Part shown: piece by piece, positions 1 to 8,960 of the stretch
Layout: each line of letters starts with the position of its first letter
Numbering within the stretch: the stretch's first letter is position 1
Assembly (NCBI RefSeq): GCF_022531965.1
Contig: NZ_CP092831.1
Span: forward strand, 462,001 to 526,000
Origin: Paenibacillus peoriae
Lineage (GTDB): Bacteria > Bacillota > Bacilli > Paenibacillales > Paenibacillaceae
Direction: 5' to 3'
Length of the DNA stretch: 64,000 bases
The notes under the pieces: generated by a model
The model's input: only the letters and a program-made list of their open reading frames with translations
Databases searched by the model: none
What the model was told of the DNA's origin: nothing
Translations under genes and position numbers: made by a program

Positions 1-1
1 G

Positions 2-1999
2 GATGTCCGCAGTAAGGATATCCATCGTAAAAAATGGAAGTGGATTGTGTCCGCAGTGCTGTCGTTGCCGTTGTTGTGGGCGATGGTGGCTCATTTTTCC
101 TTTACATCATGGATTTATGTGCCAGAACTGTTCTTGAATCCATGGTTCCAACTAGTGCTGACAACGCCGATTCAGTTCATCATTGGTTGGCAGTTTTATG
201 TGGGCGCGTACAAAGCGCTTCGTAACGGCAGTTCGAATATGGATGTGTTAGTTGCACTGGGAACGTCTGCGGCTTATTTTTACAGCTTGTACCTTACTCT
301 GCGTCCGGCTGATGTTATGGAGGGGATGGCGGGAATGCCTGTCATGACCATGCCAGAGCTGTATTACGAGACAAGCGCGGTGCTAATTACGCTTATTTTG
401 GTTGGTAAATGGTTCGAAGCGGTAGCCAAAGGGCGTTCGTCCGAGGCGATCAAGAGCCTGATGAGTCTACAGGCGACAACGGCACGTGTAGTACGTGATG
501 GGCAAGAGCTTGATATTCCGATTGAACAGGTACGTGTGAAGGATATCTTTATTGTACGACCCGGCGAGAAAATTCCTGTCGATGGTGTGGTCGTAGACGG
601 ACGTTCGGCAGTGGACGAATCCATGTTAAGTGGTGAGAGTCTTCCGGTTGAAAAAGAAGCTGGTTCCGCAGTTACAGGGGCGACGCTCAATAAAAACGGG
701 GTTCTACGTATCCAGGCTGAGCGTGTGGGTGGTGATACGGCGTTGTCCCGTATTATTAAGGTCGTGGAAGATGCGCAAAGCTCCAAGGCTCCCATTCAGC
801 GGATTGCGGATCAGATTTCCGGTATTTTTGTCCCCATTGTTGTTGCTATCGCTGTGTTGGCCTTTATCGTCTGGTTTTTCCTTGTGACGCCGACTGATTT
901 TGCAGGCTCACTGGAGAAAATGATTGCAGTTCTCGTCATTGCTTGCCCTTGTGCGCTCGGATTGGCAACTCCAACGTCCATTATGGCAGGATCGGGACGT
1001 GCCGCTGAATATGGTATTCTGTTCAAGGGCGGCGAGCATTTGGAGATGACCCGTTCAGTCAACGCAGTGGTGTTGGATAAGACAGGTACAGTTACGAATG
1101 GCAAGCCAGAGCTGACGGATGTTATGGTTGGAGCAAGCGGCATGGCTGAAAAGGATTTGCTGCGGTTGCTCGGTGCGGCAGAAAAAAGCTCAGAGCATCC
1201 GCTGGCGGAAGCCATTGTAAAGGGGATTGCAGATCGAGGCATTGAGCTAGTAGGACCGACAGATTTTGAAAATATTCCGGGTTATGGTGTGAAGGCACAT
1301 GTGGAAGGTAAACAGGTATTGGCCGGTACACGCCGATTGATGAGCAGGGAAGGCATCGCAATAGATGACTTAGCTGAGCAGTATATGAACAATCTGGAAA
1401 AAGAAGGGAAAACCGCGATGCTGGTCGCTGTGGACGGTACCTATGCCGGACTGGTGGCCGTAGCGGACACGATTAAAGAAACGTCACGGGAGGCCGTTGC
1501 TCGTCTGCGGGCGATGAACATTGAAGTCATTATGATTACTGGTGACAATGAACGGACTGCGCGGGCTGTTGCCGCCGAGGCCGGAATTGAACGAGTGCTG
1601 GCGGAGGTGCTACCTGAAGGAAAGGCTGAGGAAGTGAAACGGCTTCAGGAGCAAGGCATGATCGTAGCTATGGTTGGGGATGGTATTAACGATGCGCCTG
1701 CGCTGGCTACTGCTAATATTGGTATGGCGATGGGTACGGGAACGGATGTGGCCATGGAGGCGGCGGATATTACCCTCATGCGCGGCAACCTGAACAGCAT
1801 TCCTGACGCGATTGAAATGAGCCGCCGGACCATGACAAACATACGGCAAAATCTGTTTTGGGCGCTCGGGTATAACGTGATCGGTATTCCGATTGCCGCT
1901 TTGGGCTTCCTTGCCCCATGGTTGGCGGGAGCGGCCATGGCATTTAGCTCTGTATCAGTTGTGCTGAATGCGCTGCGTCTCCAACGAGTAAAGCTGTAA
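2..1999 (+). CDS. copA: Copper-translocating P1B-type ATPase, 3' part
   Basis: Membrane pump that exports Cu(I) using ATP. The reading frame is open to the first base, so the true start and the N-terminal heavy-metal-binding domains lie upstream. Visible in order: a transmembrane region, the actuator motif SGES (about nt 630), the CPC metal-binding membrane helix (nt 944-952), the phosphorylation motif DKTGT (Asp codon at nt 1076), the [11 protein letters not shown]-binding motif, and [10 protein letters not shown] in the hinge, followed by the last membrane pair. The CPC motif and the HP motif are diagnostic of the P1B Cu/Ag class; Cu(I) rather than Ag(I) is inferred. No terminator of its own is obvious before the next gene. 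Confidence 0.95.
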   Translation, partial: DVRSKDIHRKKWKWIVSAVLSLPLLWAMVAHFSFTSWIYVPELFLNPWFQLVLTTPIQFIIGWQFYVGAYKALRNGSSNMDVLVALGTSAAYFYSLYLTLRPADVMEGMAGMPVMTMPELYYETSAVLITLILVGKWFEAVAKGRSSEAIKSLMSLQATTARVVRDGQELDIPIEQVRVKDIFIVRPGEKIPVDGVVVDGRSAVDESMLSGESLPVEKEAGSAVTGATLNKNGVLRIQAERVGGDTALSRIIKVVEDAQSSKAPIQRIADQISGIFVPIVVAIAVLAFIVWFFLVTPTDFAGSLEKMIAVLVIACPCALGLATPTSIMAGSGRAAEYGILFKGGEHLEMTRSVNAVVLDKTGTVTNGKPELTDVMVGASGMAEKDLLRLLGAAEKSSEHPLAEAIVKGIADRGIELVGPTDFENIPGYGVKAHVEGKQVLAGTRRLMSREGIAIDDLAEQYMNNLEKEGKTAMLVAVDGTYAGLVAVADTIKETSREAVARLRAMNIEVIMITGDNERTARAVAAEAGIERVLAEVLPEGKAEEVKRLQEQGMIVAMVGDGINDAPALATANIGMAMGTGTDVAMEAADITLMRGNLNSIPDAIEMSRRTMTNIRQNLFWALGYNVIGIPIAALGFLAPWLAGAAMAFSSVSVVLNALRLQRVKL

Positions 2000-2163
2000 G
2001 TGTATGGATGTATCGGCAGGATAGCGTGCTGTCGGACTTCTGTATCGAGATAAAGTTATTATCAGAGTATAGAGCAAGTACGCGCAATTGGTTTGGTTTC
2101 TCTGCGTGCTTGCTTTTTGTTGTGTTTGGTTTTTTAAAACCATTCAACTTTCATTACGTCAGG

Positions 2164-2192
2164 TTGCTTATCATTCGCGAAAGTTTCATAAT
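2164..2192 (+). promoter_or_regulatory. Probable sigma-A promoter of the nitroreductase gene
   Basis: TTGCTT (2164-2169) and CATAAT (2187-2192) are separated by 17 bases and lie about 100 bases before the nitroreductase start. This would make the gene independent of copA. Confidence 0.5.
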
Positions 2193-2291
2193 ATTTGTAG
2201 GAGTGCCATGCAAGCATGCAAGAACTTCTTCGTATACTCACAGCTTGAAGTAGATAAAGAGCTTATATCATGGATTAGGAGTGAAGCAGTC

Positions 2292-3035
2292 ATGAATGAT
2301 ACGATTTCCTTGTTGATGAATCACCGGTCTGTGCGAAAATTCAAGTCAGACCCCATTACCGACGAGCAGCTCGCAGCTATTGTGGCAGCTGGCCAAATGG
2401 CTTCCTCGTCCAGCAATGTGCAGGCATATACTGTTATCGCCGTTACCGAGCCTTCTTTGAAAACAAAACTGGCGGAGTTGGCAGGAGGGCAGGCTTACGT
2501 TGAGCAATGCCCTGCGTTTTTGGTATGGTGCGCAGACCTGTATCGCTTGAAACAGGTCACGCTCCACCATCAGCCAGGTCAGCCTTCCTATGAAGGGTCC
2601 GTTGAAAATTATACGGTTGCGACCATTGATGCCGCGTTAGCTGCACAAAATGCAGCGGTAGCCGCTGAATCACTGGGCTTGGGCATCGTCTACATTGGCG
2701 GCATTCGTACTAACATAGCAGAGGTGTCTGAGTTGTTAGGGTTGCCAGAGCTGGTGTATCCAGTATTCGGTATGTGTATTGGTGTACCGGATCAGGAAAC
2801 GGGCTTGCGTCCACGTCTTCCGCTGTCCGGTGTTTTGCATATGAACGGCTACGACAAAAATCAGACGATGAAAGCTGTAGAGGTATACGATCACACATCA
2901 GCGGAATATTTGAAGGAACGTACGGGCGGTCAACGCTCTACGCCATGGTCTGAGCAAATGGCCGGAAGATTGACCGAGCCAGCACGCTTGCAGTTGAAGC
3001 CATTTTTGGAACAGAAGGGTTTCTTGAAGCAATAA
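2292..3035 (+). CDS. nfrA: NfrA-type NADPH-dependent FMN nitroreductase
   Basis: Flavin oxidoreductase of the NfrA/Frp family that reduces nitroaromatics, quinones or free flavin with NAD(P)H. The 247-residue length matches the family (about 249). The N-terminal motif NHRSVRKF and the middle block GIVYIGGIR with PVFGMCIG are typical FMN- and dimer-interface segments. The frame is open 68 codons further upstream, but the ATG at 2292 is chosen because AGGAGTG lies 8 bases before it and the protein aligns from MNDTISLLMNHRS. A perfect inverted repeat follows the gene. The natural substrate cannot be read from sequence. Confidence 0.88.
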   Translation: MNDTISLLMNHRSVRKFKSDPITDEQLAAIVAAGQMASSSSNVQAYTVIAVTEPSLKTKLAELAGGQAYVEQCPAFLVWCADLYRLKQVTLHHQPGQPSYEGSVENYTVATIDAALAAQNAAVAAESLGLGIVYIGGIRTNIAEVSELLGLPELVYPVFGMCIGVPDQETGLRPRLPLSGVLHMNGYDKNQTMKAVEVYDHTSAEYLKERTGGQRSTPWSEQMAGRLTEPARLQLKPFLEQKGFLKQ

Positions 3036-3103
3036 AAGTTGAGTAGTGATAAAAAACTCTGCAAAATACAAGTAGTATTTGAGCTATATACGTTTGAAAA
3101 TAC

Positions 3104-3156
3104 AAGAACCTCCTTATTTACGTATGATGAAGTTCCGCGTAAATAAGGAGGTTCTT
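3104..3156. terminator. Strong bidirectional hairpin between converging genes
   Basis: A perfect 19-bp inverted repeat (3104-3122 with 3138-3156, 15-base loop) sits between nfrA and the converging TatD-like gene. The tracts after each arm are only moderately T-rich. Confidence 0.75.
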
Positions 3157-3214
3157 TGCTTTGGTTGCATGTTGTGGTTGTAAACCTTCCAGTCAGTAAA
3201 CAGCTGGTATACCT

Positions 3215-4090
3215 TTATCCATCAGATAGTGAGTAAAAGCGTCTCGTATTTTCATAAAATAATTGATGGACGGCAGATTCATCTTGCTGGGTCAGCTTGC
3301 TGTACGCGCGAATGACGTCGGCAGTCATCCGGGGATGTGTCTGTTGTCCGGTAAAAGGACCCTCGAACGGCCAGGGACCGTCTGTCTCTGCCATGATCTG
3401 ATCAGACGGATACTGCCTTGCCAAACTGCGGATCTCTTCTTCGTACAGGAGATCCGGTGTGAAGGAGACATAATAGCCGTTCCGGGCGATACGTTCGGTC
3501 GTGGCGGCAGAGCCTTTAAACCAGTGAAAATGCGCCTGCGTGACGCCGTGACGTTCCAGAAGGTCACAAGCGATGTCTGCGTCTTCATAAACGGCGTGCA
3601 GGACAATGGGCTTGCTATGCTTGCTTGCAAACTGGATGAAACGCTCCAGTAGCACTATGTAGGGAGCGAGGTCAAAAGGTGAACCGCTCTGCGAGGCTTC
3701 TAGCCGATTGTAATAGGGTAAGCCGACTTCACCCACGGCGACCATCTGCTGTACATGTTCGTCCATCCAGTCGAACAAGAGGTCAAGCTCAGTTTGCGGT
3801 GGAAGGGCCTGTTCGGGATGAAAGCCAAAGGCTGGCCGTACTAGCCCAGGGTAACGCTCGGCTAACCGTAGATTGGCTCGGCTGGAGTCCAGATGCATCG
3901 ACACGGCTATCACAGCTTGGACGCTGCTATCAGCAAGTGAAGCGAGCAATAGCTTCTGTTGTTCGGGCGGGTAGCTGTCTACATGAATGTGCGCGTCGAT
4001 TAATGGAGCGGGTCTTGTTGTGGTCAAATCCAAGCCTAGCTTTGTTTGGCTGTTCCATTTCGATGCACATCGAACTTTTACGTCACTCAT
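3215..4090 (-). CDS. TatD-family metal-dependent hydrolase in the thiamine-uptake operon
   Basis: Metallo-hydrolase of the TatD branch of the amidohydrolase fold, 291 residues. The metal-site motifs are present in order: DAHIHVD (HxH), VGEVGLPYY (Glu), VLHAVYED (His), HFHWFKGS (His) and AETDGPW (Asp). Family members are usually called DNases, but the substrate of this branch is not known. The first 30 residues have no family match. The start overlaps the end of the upstream ATPase gene by 8 bases and has only a weak ribosome site, so translation is probably coupled. It is the last gene of a TPP-riboswitch operon, which hints at a role in thiamine or pyrimidine salvage; that is inference. Confidence 0.8.
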   Translation of the reverse strand: MSDVKVRCASKWNSQTKLGLDLTTTRPAPLIDAHIHVDSYPPEQQKLLLASLADSSVQAVIAVSMHLDSSRANLRLAERYPGLVRPAFGFHPEQALPPQTELDLLFDWMDEHVQQMVAVGEVGLPYYNRLEASQSGSPFDLAPYIVLLERFIQFASKHSKPIVLHAVYEDADIACDLLERHGVTQAHFHWFKGSAATTERIARNGYYVSFTPDLLYEEEIRSLARQYPSDQIMAETDGPWPFEGPFTGQQTHPRMTADVIRAYSKLTQQDESAVHQLFYENTRRFYSLSDG

Positions 4091-5033
4091 GCCGATTCAA
4101 TCCATCTTCCGGGATATTCTTGTGAACGCTCTGAGCATTGTCCATGTCGCCGTCCAGTTTGTACTTTTCCTCACGCATCCAGCCGGTCATGGTTCGCTTC
4201 CATTCAATAAAGAGTGGATCGAGGGTGATTTCTTCCCTACGCGGGCGGGGAAAAGGGACATCTACGACATGCACCACCGAAGCAGGTCGCGCTGACAGCA
4301 CATAAATGCGGTCGGAGAGCAGCAACGCTTCTTCAATGCTGTGGGTAATGAACAGCACAGAGCGGCGGTTCTTCTCCCACATCCGCAATAACCATTGCTG
4401 CATATCTGCACGTGTCAGCGCGTCGAGTGCGCTGAACGGCTCATCCAGCAGCATTAATTCCTGCGGGCTGAGCAGTGCGCGAAGAAAGGCTGCACGCTGT
4501 TGCATTCCACCAGACAGCGTATGTGGATACGCCTTGGCGAATTTGCCTAGTCCAACCTGCTCGAGCCATTGCAGGGCTTCTTTGCGACGTTCGCGTTCAC
4601 TGGCGTACTGAGGGGGGACTGCTGTATTTTTACGTGGAGCATTTTCCTGCCCAAGCAGTACATTATCCAGCGTGGTGCGCCACGGGAAAAGGGCGGACTG
4701 CTGTGGCATATAGCTGATATGCCCACGTTCACCAGTCATGTCTCGTCCGTGCATACGGATACGTCCCTGCTGTGGTTTGAGTAGCCCGCCGATGATGTGA
4801 AACAGCGTACTTTTGCCGCTGCCTGACGGACCGATGAGAGAAACGAATTCTCCCGGCTTGACTGTGAGGGATACATCCTGCAGCACGGGCAGTAAGCTTC
4901 GCTTTTCGCGGAAGGCGAGGCTGATCCCGTCCAATTCCAGAGCAGAAGGGGCAGTCGAAGGACTCTGCTGGTCCCCGGCTCGTTGTTCATTAGCCACGTT
5001 GTGTGATGATAAGTCAGTCGGATGCAGACTCAT
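4083..5033 (-). CDS. thiZ: ABC transporter ATPase for thiamine precursor (ThiZ-like)
   Basis: ATP-binding subunit of a nitrate/taurine/thiamine-precursor importer, about 316 residues. Walker A is GPSGSGKST, the signature is LSGGMQQR, Walker B is LMLLDEP and the switch is ITHS. A GTG nine bases upstream (5042) is in frame, but the AAAGGA site is only one base from it and ten bases from the ATG at 5033, so ATG is preferred. The residues before the ABC domain (about 1-35) are low-complexity. It follows the permease gene by about 45 bases. Specificity is inferred from the riboswitch and the neighbouring binding proteins. Confidence 0.88.
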   Translation of the reverse strand: MSLHPTDLSSHNVANEQRAGDQQSPSTAPSALELDGISLAFREKRSLLPVLQDVSLTVKPGEFVSLIGPSGSGKSTLFHIIGGLLKPQQGRIRMHGRDMTGERGHISYMPQQSALFPWRTTLDNVLLGQENAPRKNTAVPPQYASERERRKEALQWLEQVGLGKFAKAYPHTLSGGMQQRAAFLRALLSPQELMLLDEPFSALDALTRADMQQWLLRMWEKNRRSVLFITHSIEEALLLSDRIYVLSARPASVVHVVDVPFPRPRREEITLDPLFIEWKRTMTGWMREEKYKLDGDMDNAQSVHKNIPEDGLNRHE

Positions 5034-5077
5034 ATGTGCCACGTCCTTTCTTTGCTGTATTTAATTCAAGGAGGAAG

Positions 5078-5854
5078 CTATTCCTGATCCGGTTTCCAGC
5101 GAACCAGCCATTTTTCCAGTAGTACTATGATGACAAACATCAGTAAACTGAGCGCGACAATGATGCCGATGGCGGCAAAAATGAGGTCCGTGCGATAGGC
5201 CGATTTTTGCAGCAGCATATAATATCCGATTCCTTCGCTCGCACCAATCCATTCGGCAATAATTGCGCCCATCACACTGTAGGTGGCAGCAATCTTGATG
5301 CCGGAGAATACTTGCGGCAACGAGTGTGGCAACTCCAGCTTCATAAAAATAGCCATGCGACCTGCACCCGACATCTGCATATAGTTCATCATCATACGGT
5401 CCGTCCGTGTCAGCCCGTCCATGGTCGCTACAGCCACGGGAAAAAAGCATACTAAGGTAATGACCATCAGCTTGGGCAGCATGCCAAAACCAAACCACAC
5501 CATGAGCAGCGGCCCCAGGGCGATGATCGGAATGTTTTGGCTCAGGATAAGCAGCGGATACAGGGCGGATTTGAGAAAAGGAATGGTATGAAGAACGATG
5601 GCGATCAACAGTCCCGTTGCTGTCCCTATAGCGAATCCCACAAGTGTCAGGCGAATTGTAGCCCATGTATGGGCACCAAGCAGCGCCGTCTGGGCCATGC
5701 CCTCCTGTACGATGAGGGATGGAGCTGGCAGTAGCCAGGATTCAATATGTAAATAGGAAACCGCCCCCTGCCAGGCTGCTAAAAAGAAGAGGACCGCCAC
5801 AAGGGGCGGCCATACGCTTTTCCACCAGGATGCGTTCTTGCCTTTCGGATTCAT
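5078..5854 (-). CDS. thiX: ABC transporter permease for thiamine precursor (ThiX-like)
   Basis: Integral membrane subunit, 258 residues, of the SsuC/TauC/ThiX permease class. There are about six hydrophobic segments, and the cytoplasmic EAA-type loop is visible around TDRMMMNYMQMSGAGR followed by LPHSLPQVFSGI. The start codon overlaps the stop of the DUF77 gene (ATGA), which indicates a tight operon. It should form the channel used by ThiY and ThiZ. Confidence 0.88.
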   Translation of the reverse strand: MNPKGKNASWWKSVWPPLVAVLFFLAAWQGAVSYLHIESWLLPAPSLIVQEGMAQTALLGAHTWATIRLTLVGFAIGTATGLLIAIVLHTIPFLKSALYPLLILSQNIPIIALGPLLMVWFGFGMLPKLMVITLVCFFPVAVATMDGLTRTDRMMMNYMQMSGAGRMAIFMKLELPHSLPQVFSGIKIAATYSVMGAIIAEWIGASEGIGYYMLLQKSAYRTDLIFAAIGIIVALSLLMFVIIVLLEKWLVRWKPDQE

Positions 5855-6144
5855 GGGCGATATTTCTCGGTCAGCTTGTTCATGCTGATGCCTTGTGGGT
5901 TATGTGCGATTTTGATCTGTGAAATGACGCTGGGACTGCCCGCTTCCGTCAAAGCCTCATGCATTTCTTTAACCACTTTCAGCAACTCGTCGAGCTCGCC
6001 CTCCATGGTCGTATCCAATGGGTTCACCTGATGTTTGACACCGGAGCGCTGAATGACCTCAATCGCCTTATCTACATACGGGTAAGAGTCCTCGTTATTA
6101 GGAGTTTTAGGGATTACTTGAATACTGAGCAGTGTATTAGCCAT
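5851..6144 (-). CDS. DUF77 (MTH1187/YqgV family) thiamine-binding protein
   Basis: Small cytoplasmic protein of 97 residues with the ferredoxin-like DUF77 pattern: an N-terminal strand LLSIQVIPKT, the segment VNPLDTTMEGELDELL and a final strand ISQIKIAHN. Members of this family bind thiamine or its pyrimidine and often sit beside thiamine ABC transporters, as here. AGGTG lies just before the ATG. Its exact function (sensor, carrier or buffer) is unproven. Confidence 0.85.
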   Translation of the reverse strand: MANTLLSIQVIPKTPNNEDSYPYVDKAIEVIQRSGVKHQVNPLDTTMEGELDELLKVVKEMHEALTEAGSPSVISQIKIAHNPQGISMNKLTEKYRP

Positions 6145-6181
6145 GCAAATTCACCTGTCCTTCATTTGGAGTGTTTTAGAG

Positions 6182-6370
6182 AAAATAGGGTGGTTTAAGG
6201 CGTTTGAGACCGCTTCGCGTTTCATTTGGGCTTACGATCGCTGTTGCAGGGGGATTCTTGGATTATTTAAGTTTTCAAAGGTAAGAATTCCCCTGCAAAG
6301 GCGAACGCTCCGCTTCTCCAGATTCAAATGAACCGCTCCGCTGCTGCCCGCCTTAAAAGCACCCTATTTT
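6182..6370. repeat. Large nested palindromic intergenic element (1)
   Basis: About 189 bases that can fold on themselves in three nested arms. Outer: 6182-6202 with 6349-6370 (one interruption). Middle: TTCATTTG 6221-6228 with CAAATGAA 6325-6332. Inner: 6244-6259 with 6283-6298, 16 positions with a single G-U pair. It lies in the gap between thiY and the DUF77 gene and codes for nothing. It could be a MITE-like repeat, a structured RNA or an internal processing/attenuation site. Confidence 0.7.
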
Positions 6371-6418
6371 TAAAGCTGGTTTGTGCGGCATTTTTAACAC
6401 ACAAGCGCACCTACTTAG

Positions 6419-6671
6419 CGCTTAGATAATATGAAACTAAAGAATAAACCAAGTTGAACGAGAACGAAGTGGGCGGAATGGTGCTGTACAAGCGTTAGCG
6501 TTCGCTTTAAAAGCTTTCCGTAGGAAAGCTCGCTTCGGAAGCATAACCTCCCCGGATTTCTACACTAATCATAAGTTTTTATTAAGAAATCTGGGTACAA
6601 CAGCGATGGGAAGCATCATCCGACTGCGTAGTGGCGCTTCGTTCACTTGTCTAGTTCAGTCTTATTTAGCG
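6419..6671. repeat. Second palindromic intergenic element (2), looser
   Basis: Adjoins element 1. It has an outer imperfect pair (6419-6429 with 6662-6671), an 8-bp pair 6462-6469 with 6637-6644, an inner pair 6552-6561 with 6585-6594 (one mismatch), and a perfect 8-bp hairpin 6512-6519/6523-6530 with a three-base loop. No reading frame of note. Probably the same class of non-coding repeat as its neighbour. Confidence 0.45.
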
Positions 6672-6684
6672 TTTTAACAAATGG

Positions 6685-7728
6685 TCAGCGCTTGGGCAAG
6701 AAGTCGTTTGTGAAGGCCTTATCGACTTCCAAAGGCTTGCTGAGCAGCTTGCGTTCGTACATCCAGTCCGAATAGTTTTGCCATACCTCCGCTTTTTGCA
6801 CGCCCCATTGCGCGGCATCATCCTGATAACGTGGGCTTAGCCATTTTTGGCTGGCAAGTACCAGTTTTTTATCCAGCTCCGGTACAGCTTTGCTTAAGAT
6901 GTCCGCGGCTTCTTCCGGATGGGCGATAGTGTATTCATAGCCTTGGGCGGTAGCGTCCATGAACGCTTTGACCAGCTCGGGATCATTTTTTATCGTCTGT
7001 TCGTTGCTCACAATTACAGGCGTATAGTAGTCGAGGCTTTTGGAATAATCTTTTACATACAGCATATCCAATGGCTCATCTCGAAGTTGGGCCTCGATTC
7101 CGGTCCATGCGTAGAAAATCCAGGCAAAGTCGATATCCCGCTTCACGGCTGTAAAATAGTCTGCATTGCCCATGTTGACGATCTTCACTTTGCTCACATC
7201 GCCTTTGTCTGAATCCATGATGGATTTCATGACCGCTTCTTCTACGGGAGAGCCCCAACCGCCGTATTTTTTACCTTCAAAATCTTTCGGGCTTTTAATT
7301 CCGCGATCTACCGGGGCTGCGAAGCCTGAGGTATTATGCTGAATCACCGCAGCGATGGATACAAGCGGCACACCTTGCGTGCGGGCCTGTGTGACGCCTT
7401 CTTGGTAGCTGATACCAAAAGGTGCAGCATTAGAAGCAACCATTTGATCGGCTCCGCCTGAACCAGGTTGAACAATTTGGACATTCAAACCTGCTTTTTC
7501 GTAAAATCCTTTGTCCTTGGCGACATAGAGTCCCGTATGATTCGTATTGGGTGTCCAGTCGAGCACGATTTTAACATCTTTGAGCCCCTTTGCCGGAGTA
7601 GACGTTTGAGTGTCGGTAGCGGAAGCTGCTTCTTGGGATGTAGGGGGACTTCCACCGCAAGCGGTCAGGGTCAGGGCCATGAGCCACAGACTGATCAGTC
7701 CCAGGCTTAATATTTTCATGCGCTTCAT
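6685..7728 (-). CDS. thiY: ThiY-like lipoprotein binding protein for thiamine pyrimidine precursor
   Basis: Extracytoplasmic solute-binding lipoprotein of the NMT1/THI5-like class, 347 residues. The signal peptide ends in the lipobox LTAC. The hallmark VLDWTPNTNHTGLYVAKDKG and a GSGGADQMVASNAAPFGISY segment are typical of proteins binding formylaminopyrimidine or HMP. The frame is open a further 66 codons upstream through the riboswitch terminator; the ATG at 7728 is chosen because GGAGAG precedes it and the signal peptide begins there. First gene of the riboswitch-controlled operon, separated from the rest by two palindromic elements. Confidence 0.9.
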   Translation of the reverse strand: MKRMKILSLGLISLWLMALTLTACGGSPPTSQEAASATDTQTSTPAKGLKDVKIVLDWTPNTNHTGLYVAKDKGFYEKAGLNVQIVQPGSGGADQMVASNAAPFGISYQEGVTQARTQGVPLVSIAAVIQHNTSGFAAPVDRGIKSPKDFEGKKYGGWGSPVEEAVMKSIMDSDKGDVSKVKIVNMGNADYFTAVKRDIDFAWIFYAWTGIEAQLRDEPLDMLYVKDYSKSLDYYTPVIVSNEQTIKNDPELVKAFMDATAQGYEYTIAHPEEAADILSKAVPELDKKLVLASQKWLSPRYQDDAAQWGVQKAEVWQNYSDWMYERKLLSKPLEVDKAFTNDFLPKR

Positions 7729-7846
7729 CGTTAGTGTTCTCTCCTTTTGATTACCCGTTATCCATCCAATCAGACAGCTTAAGTTTCCCATTTTCATAAA
7801 AATAACATCTGCCGGACGCGATCTTTCCAACAACTTAATCCTCAAC

Positions 7847-7876
7847 AAAAAAGCGCCCCGAGTTTCCGGGACGCTT
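7847..7876 (-). terminator. Intrinsic terminator of the TPP riboswitch
   Basis: A 10-bp stem (7851-7860 with 7867-7876, one G-U pair) followed on the minus strand by a T run (7847-7852). It lies between the aptamer and thiY, so it is the expected expression platform: TPP binding would favour termination. Confidence 0.82.
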
Positions 7877-7930
7877 GCGCTTGTATATACCAAAGTAAGG
7901 GATGGTCCTATGTAAAGAAGGCACATCTTG

Positions 7931-8030
7931 CTTAAGCATTCCTACGCTGGCATTACCCAGATCAGGTTGTAAGGGTCAGTGTCTTGGGACACACTCTCAG
8001 CCGGCCGATTCCAGCACCCCTGGCATTGTA
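7931..8030 (-). promoter_or_regulatory. TPP riboswitch (THI box) aptamer
   Basis: On the minus strand the conserved THI-box blocks appear in order: GGGGTGCT, GGCTGAGAG, GACCCTT, ACCTGATCTGGGTAATGCC and AGCGTAGG. This binds thiamine pyrophosphate. With the terminator downstream it should switch off the thiYXZ operon when TPP is plentiful. Confidence 0.95.
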
Positions 8031-8301
8031 TGGTTTAATGGGTTCATTTATTCGGGTTTACTACGACGATTATATGCTTTGAATGCGGGTCTGTCCAGCA
8101 TGAAGGGAGAGATAACGGTTCATTTGCCGAACGACAGGGTACACTTTTACTGTGAGCTTTGATCTGAAAATGAGTATGAATCAATCCGATTCGATCCGGT
8201 CATGTTATTTTCAGAACAGCTGCGCAGGTAGGTTCAGATGGGCTGGTGCCCAATGGCATGGCCGTAGAGAATTCTAATTCGTGAAAAGGAGTTGTTGTAC
8301 T

Positions 8302-8736
8302 GTGGGTAAAACGGAAACATTGGATCGCAACCAACTGGAACAAGCCATTGTGAAGGCTTTGGATAACAACAAATTTTGTTCGTTAGGTACGGTAGAGGGT
8401 GGCAAACCGAAAGTACGCTATATGGCCCTTTTTAACGATGGAATGAACATTCATCTGGCGACAGATCGCAAAACGCATAAAGTGGATGAGCTAAAGGACA
8501 ATCCGAATGCTTATCTGCTGCTGGGTTATGAGGTTGGCGGTACGAAGGAAGTTGTAGAAGTGGAGGCTACCGTCCAGATTACAGCTGATGAGGGGCTGCG
8601 CAAACAAGTGTGGAACGATTCCTTGAAGGAATGGTTCTCCGGACCGGATGATCCCGATTATGTCATTCTGGACGTGAATCCGACTCGCATTGAGTATGTG
8701 GGTCAGCAAACGGAGCGCCAGGTGTGGAAGAAATAA
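8302..8736 (+). CDS. Pyridoxamine-5'-phosphate-oxidase-like flavin protein (general stress protein 26 type)
   Basis: Small split-barrel protein of about 144 residues. Segments FCSLGTVEGGKPKVRYM, LATDRKTHKVDEL and the C-terminal DYVILDVNPTRIEYV are typical of the GSP26/PPOX family, which bind FMN or related cofactors. The frame opens at 8281, but AAGGAG (8286-8291) lies inside that extension, so the GTG at 8302 is preferred. Single gene with its own terminator. The reaction is unknown. Confidence 0.82.
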   Translation: MGKTETLDRNQLEQAIVKALDNNKFCSLGTVEGGKPKVRYMALFNDGMNIHLATDRKTHKVDELKDNPNAYLLLGYEVGGTKEVVEVEATVQITADEGLRKQVWNDSLKEWFSGPDDPDYVILDVNPTRIEYVGQQTERQVWKK

Positions 8737-8753
8737 TACGAATATAAATGGAT

Positions 8754-8801
8754 AAACCAGTGAATCTCCGAGTTTTTATTAGGAGGTTTGCTGGTTTTTT
8801 T
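8754..8801 (+). terminator. Rho-independent terminator
   Basis: A 16-base stem with several G-U or mismatched positions (8754-8769 with 8782-8797) followed by Ts, immediately downstream of the flavin-protein gene. Confidence 0.75.
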
Positions 8802-8960
8802 ATGTTTGAGAAAAATAATTATTTTTTCATAAATAATTTTAAGTAAATGACTACTCTTTTGTCTGGCGTTGGATTAAAATAGAAATGGTGGGTTCAAGGC
8901 TTACATATATGTGCAAAAGTATGTATATGAGGCATACACCTTAATGAGGAGGGGTATATT

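Noticed and set aside
2088-2291. N-terminal extension of the nitroreductase
   Set aside because: No ribosome site before it, and the family starts at MNDTISLLMNHRS with a good site before ATG 2292.
5061-5666. 201-codon minus-strand frame inside the ThiX permease gene
   Set aside because: Shadow of the permease in another frame; composition is not protein-like and there is no ribosome site.
7729-7926. 66-residue N-terminal extension of ThiY
   Set aside because: It runs through the riboswitch terminator and puts the lipoprotein signal peptide in mid-protein.
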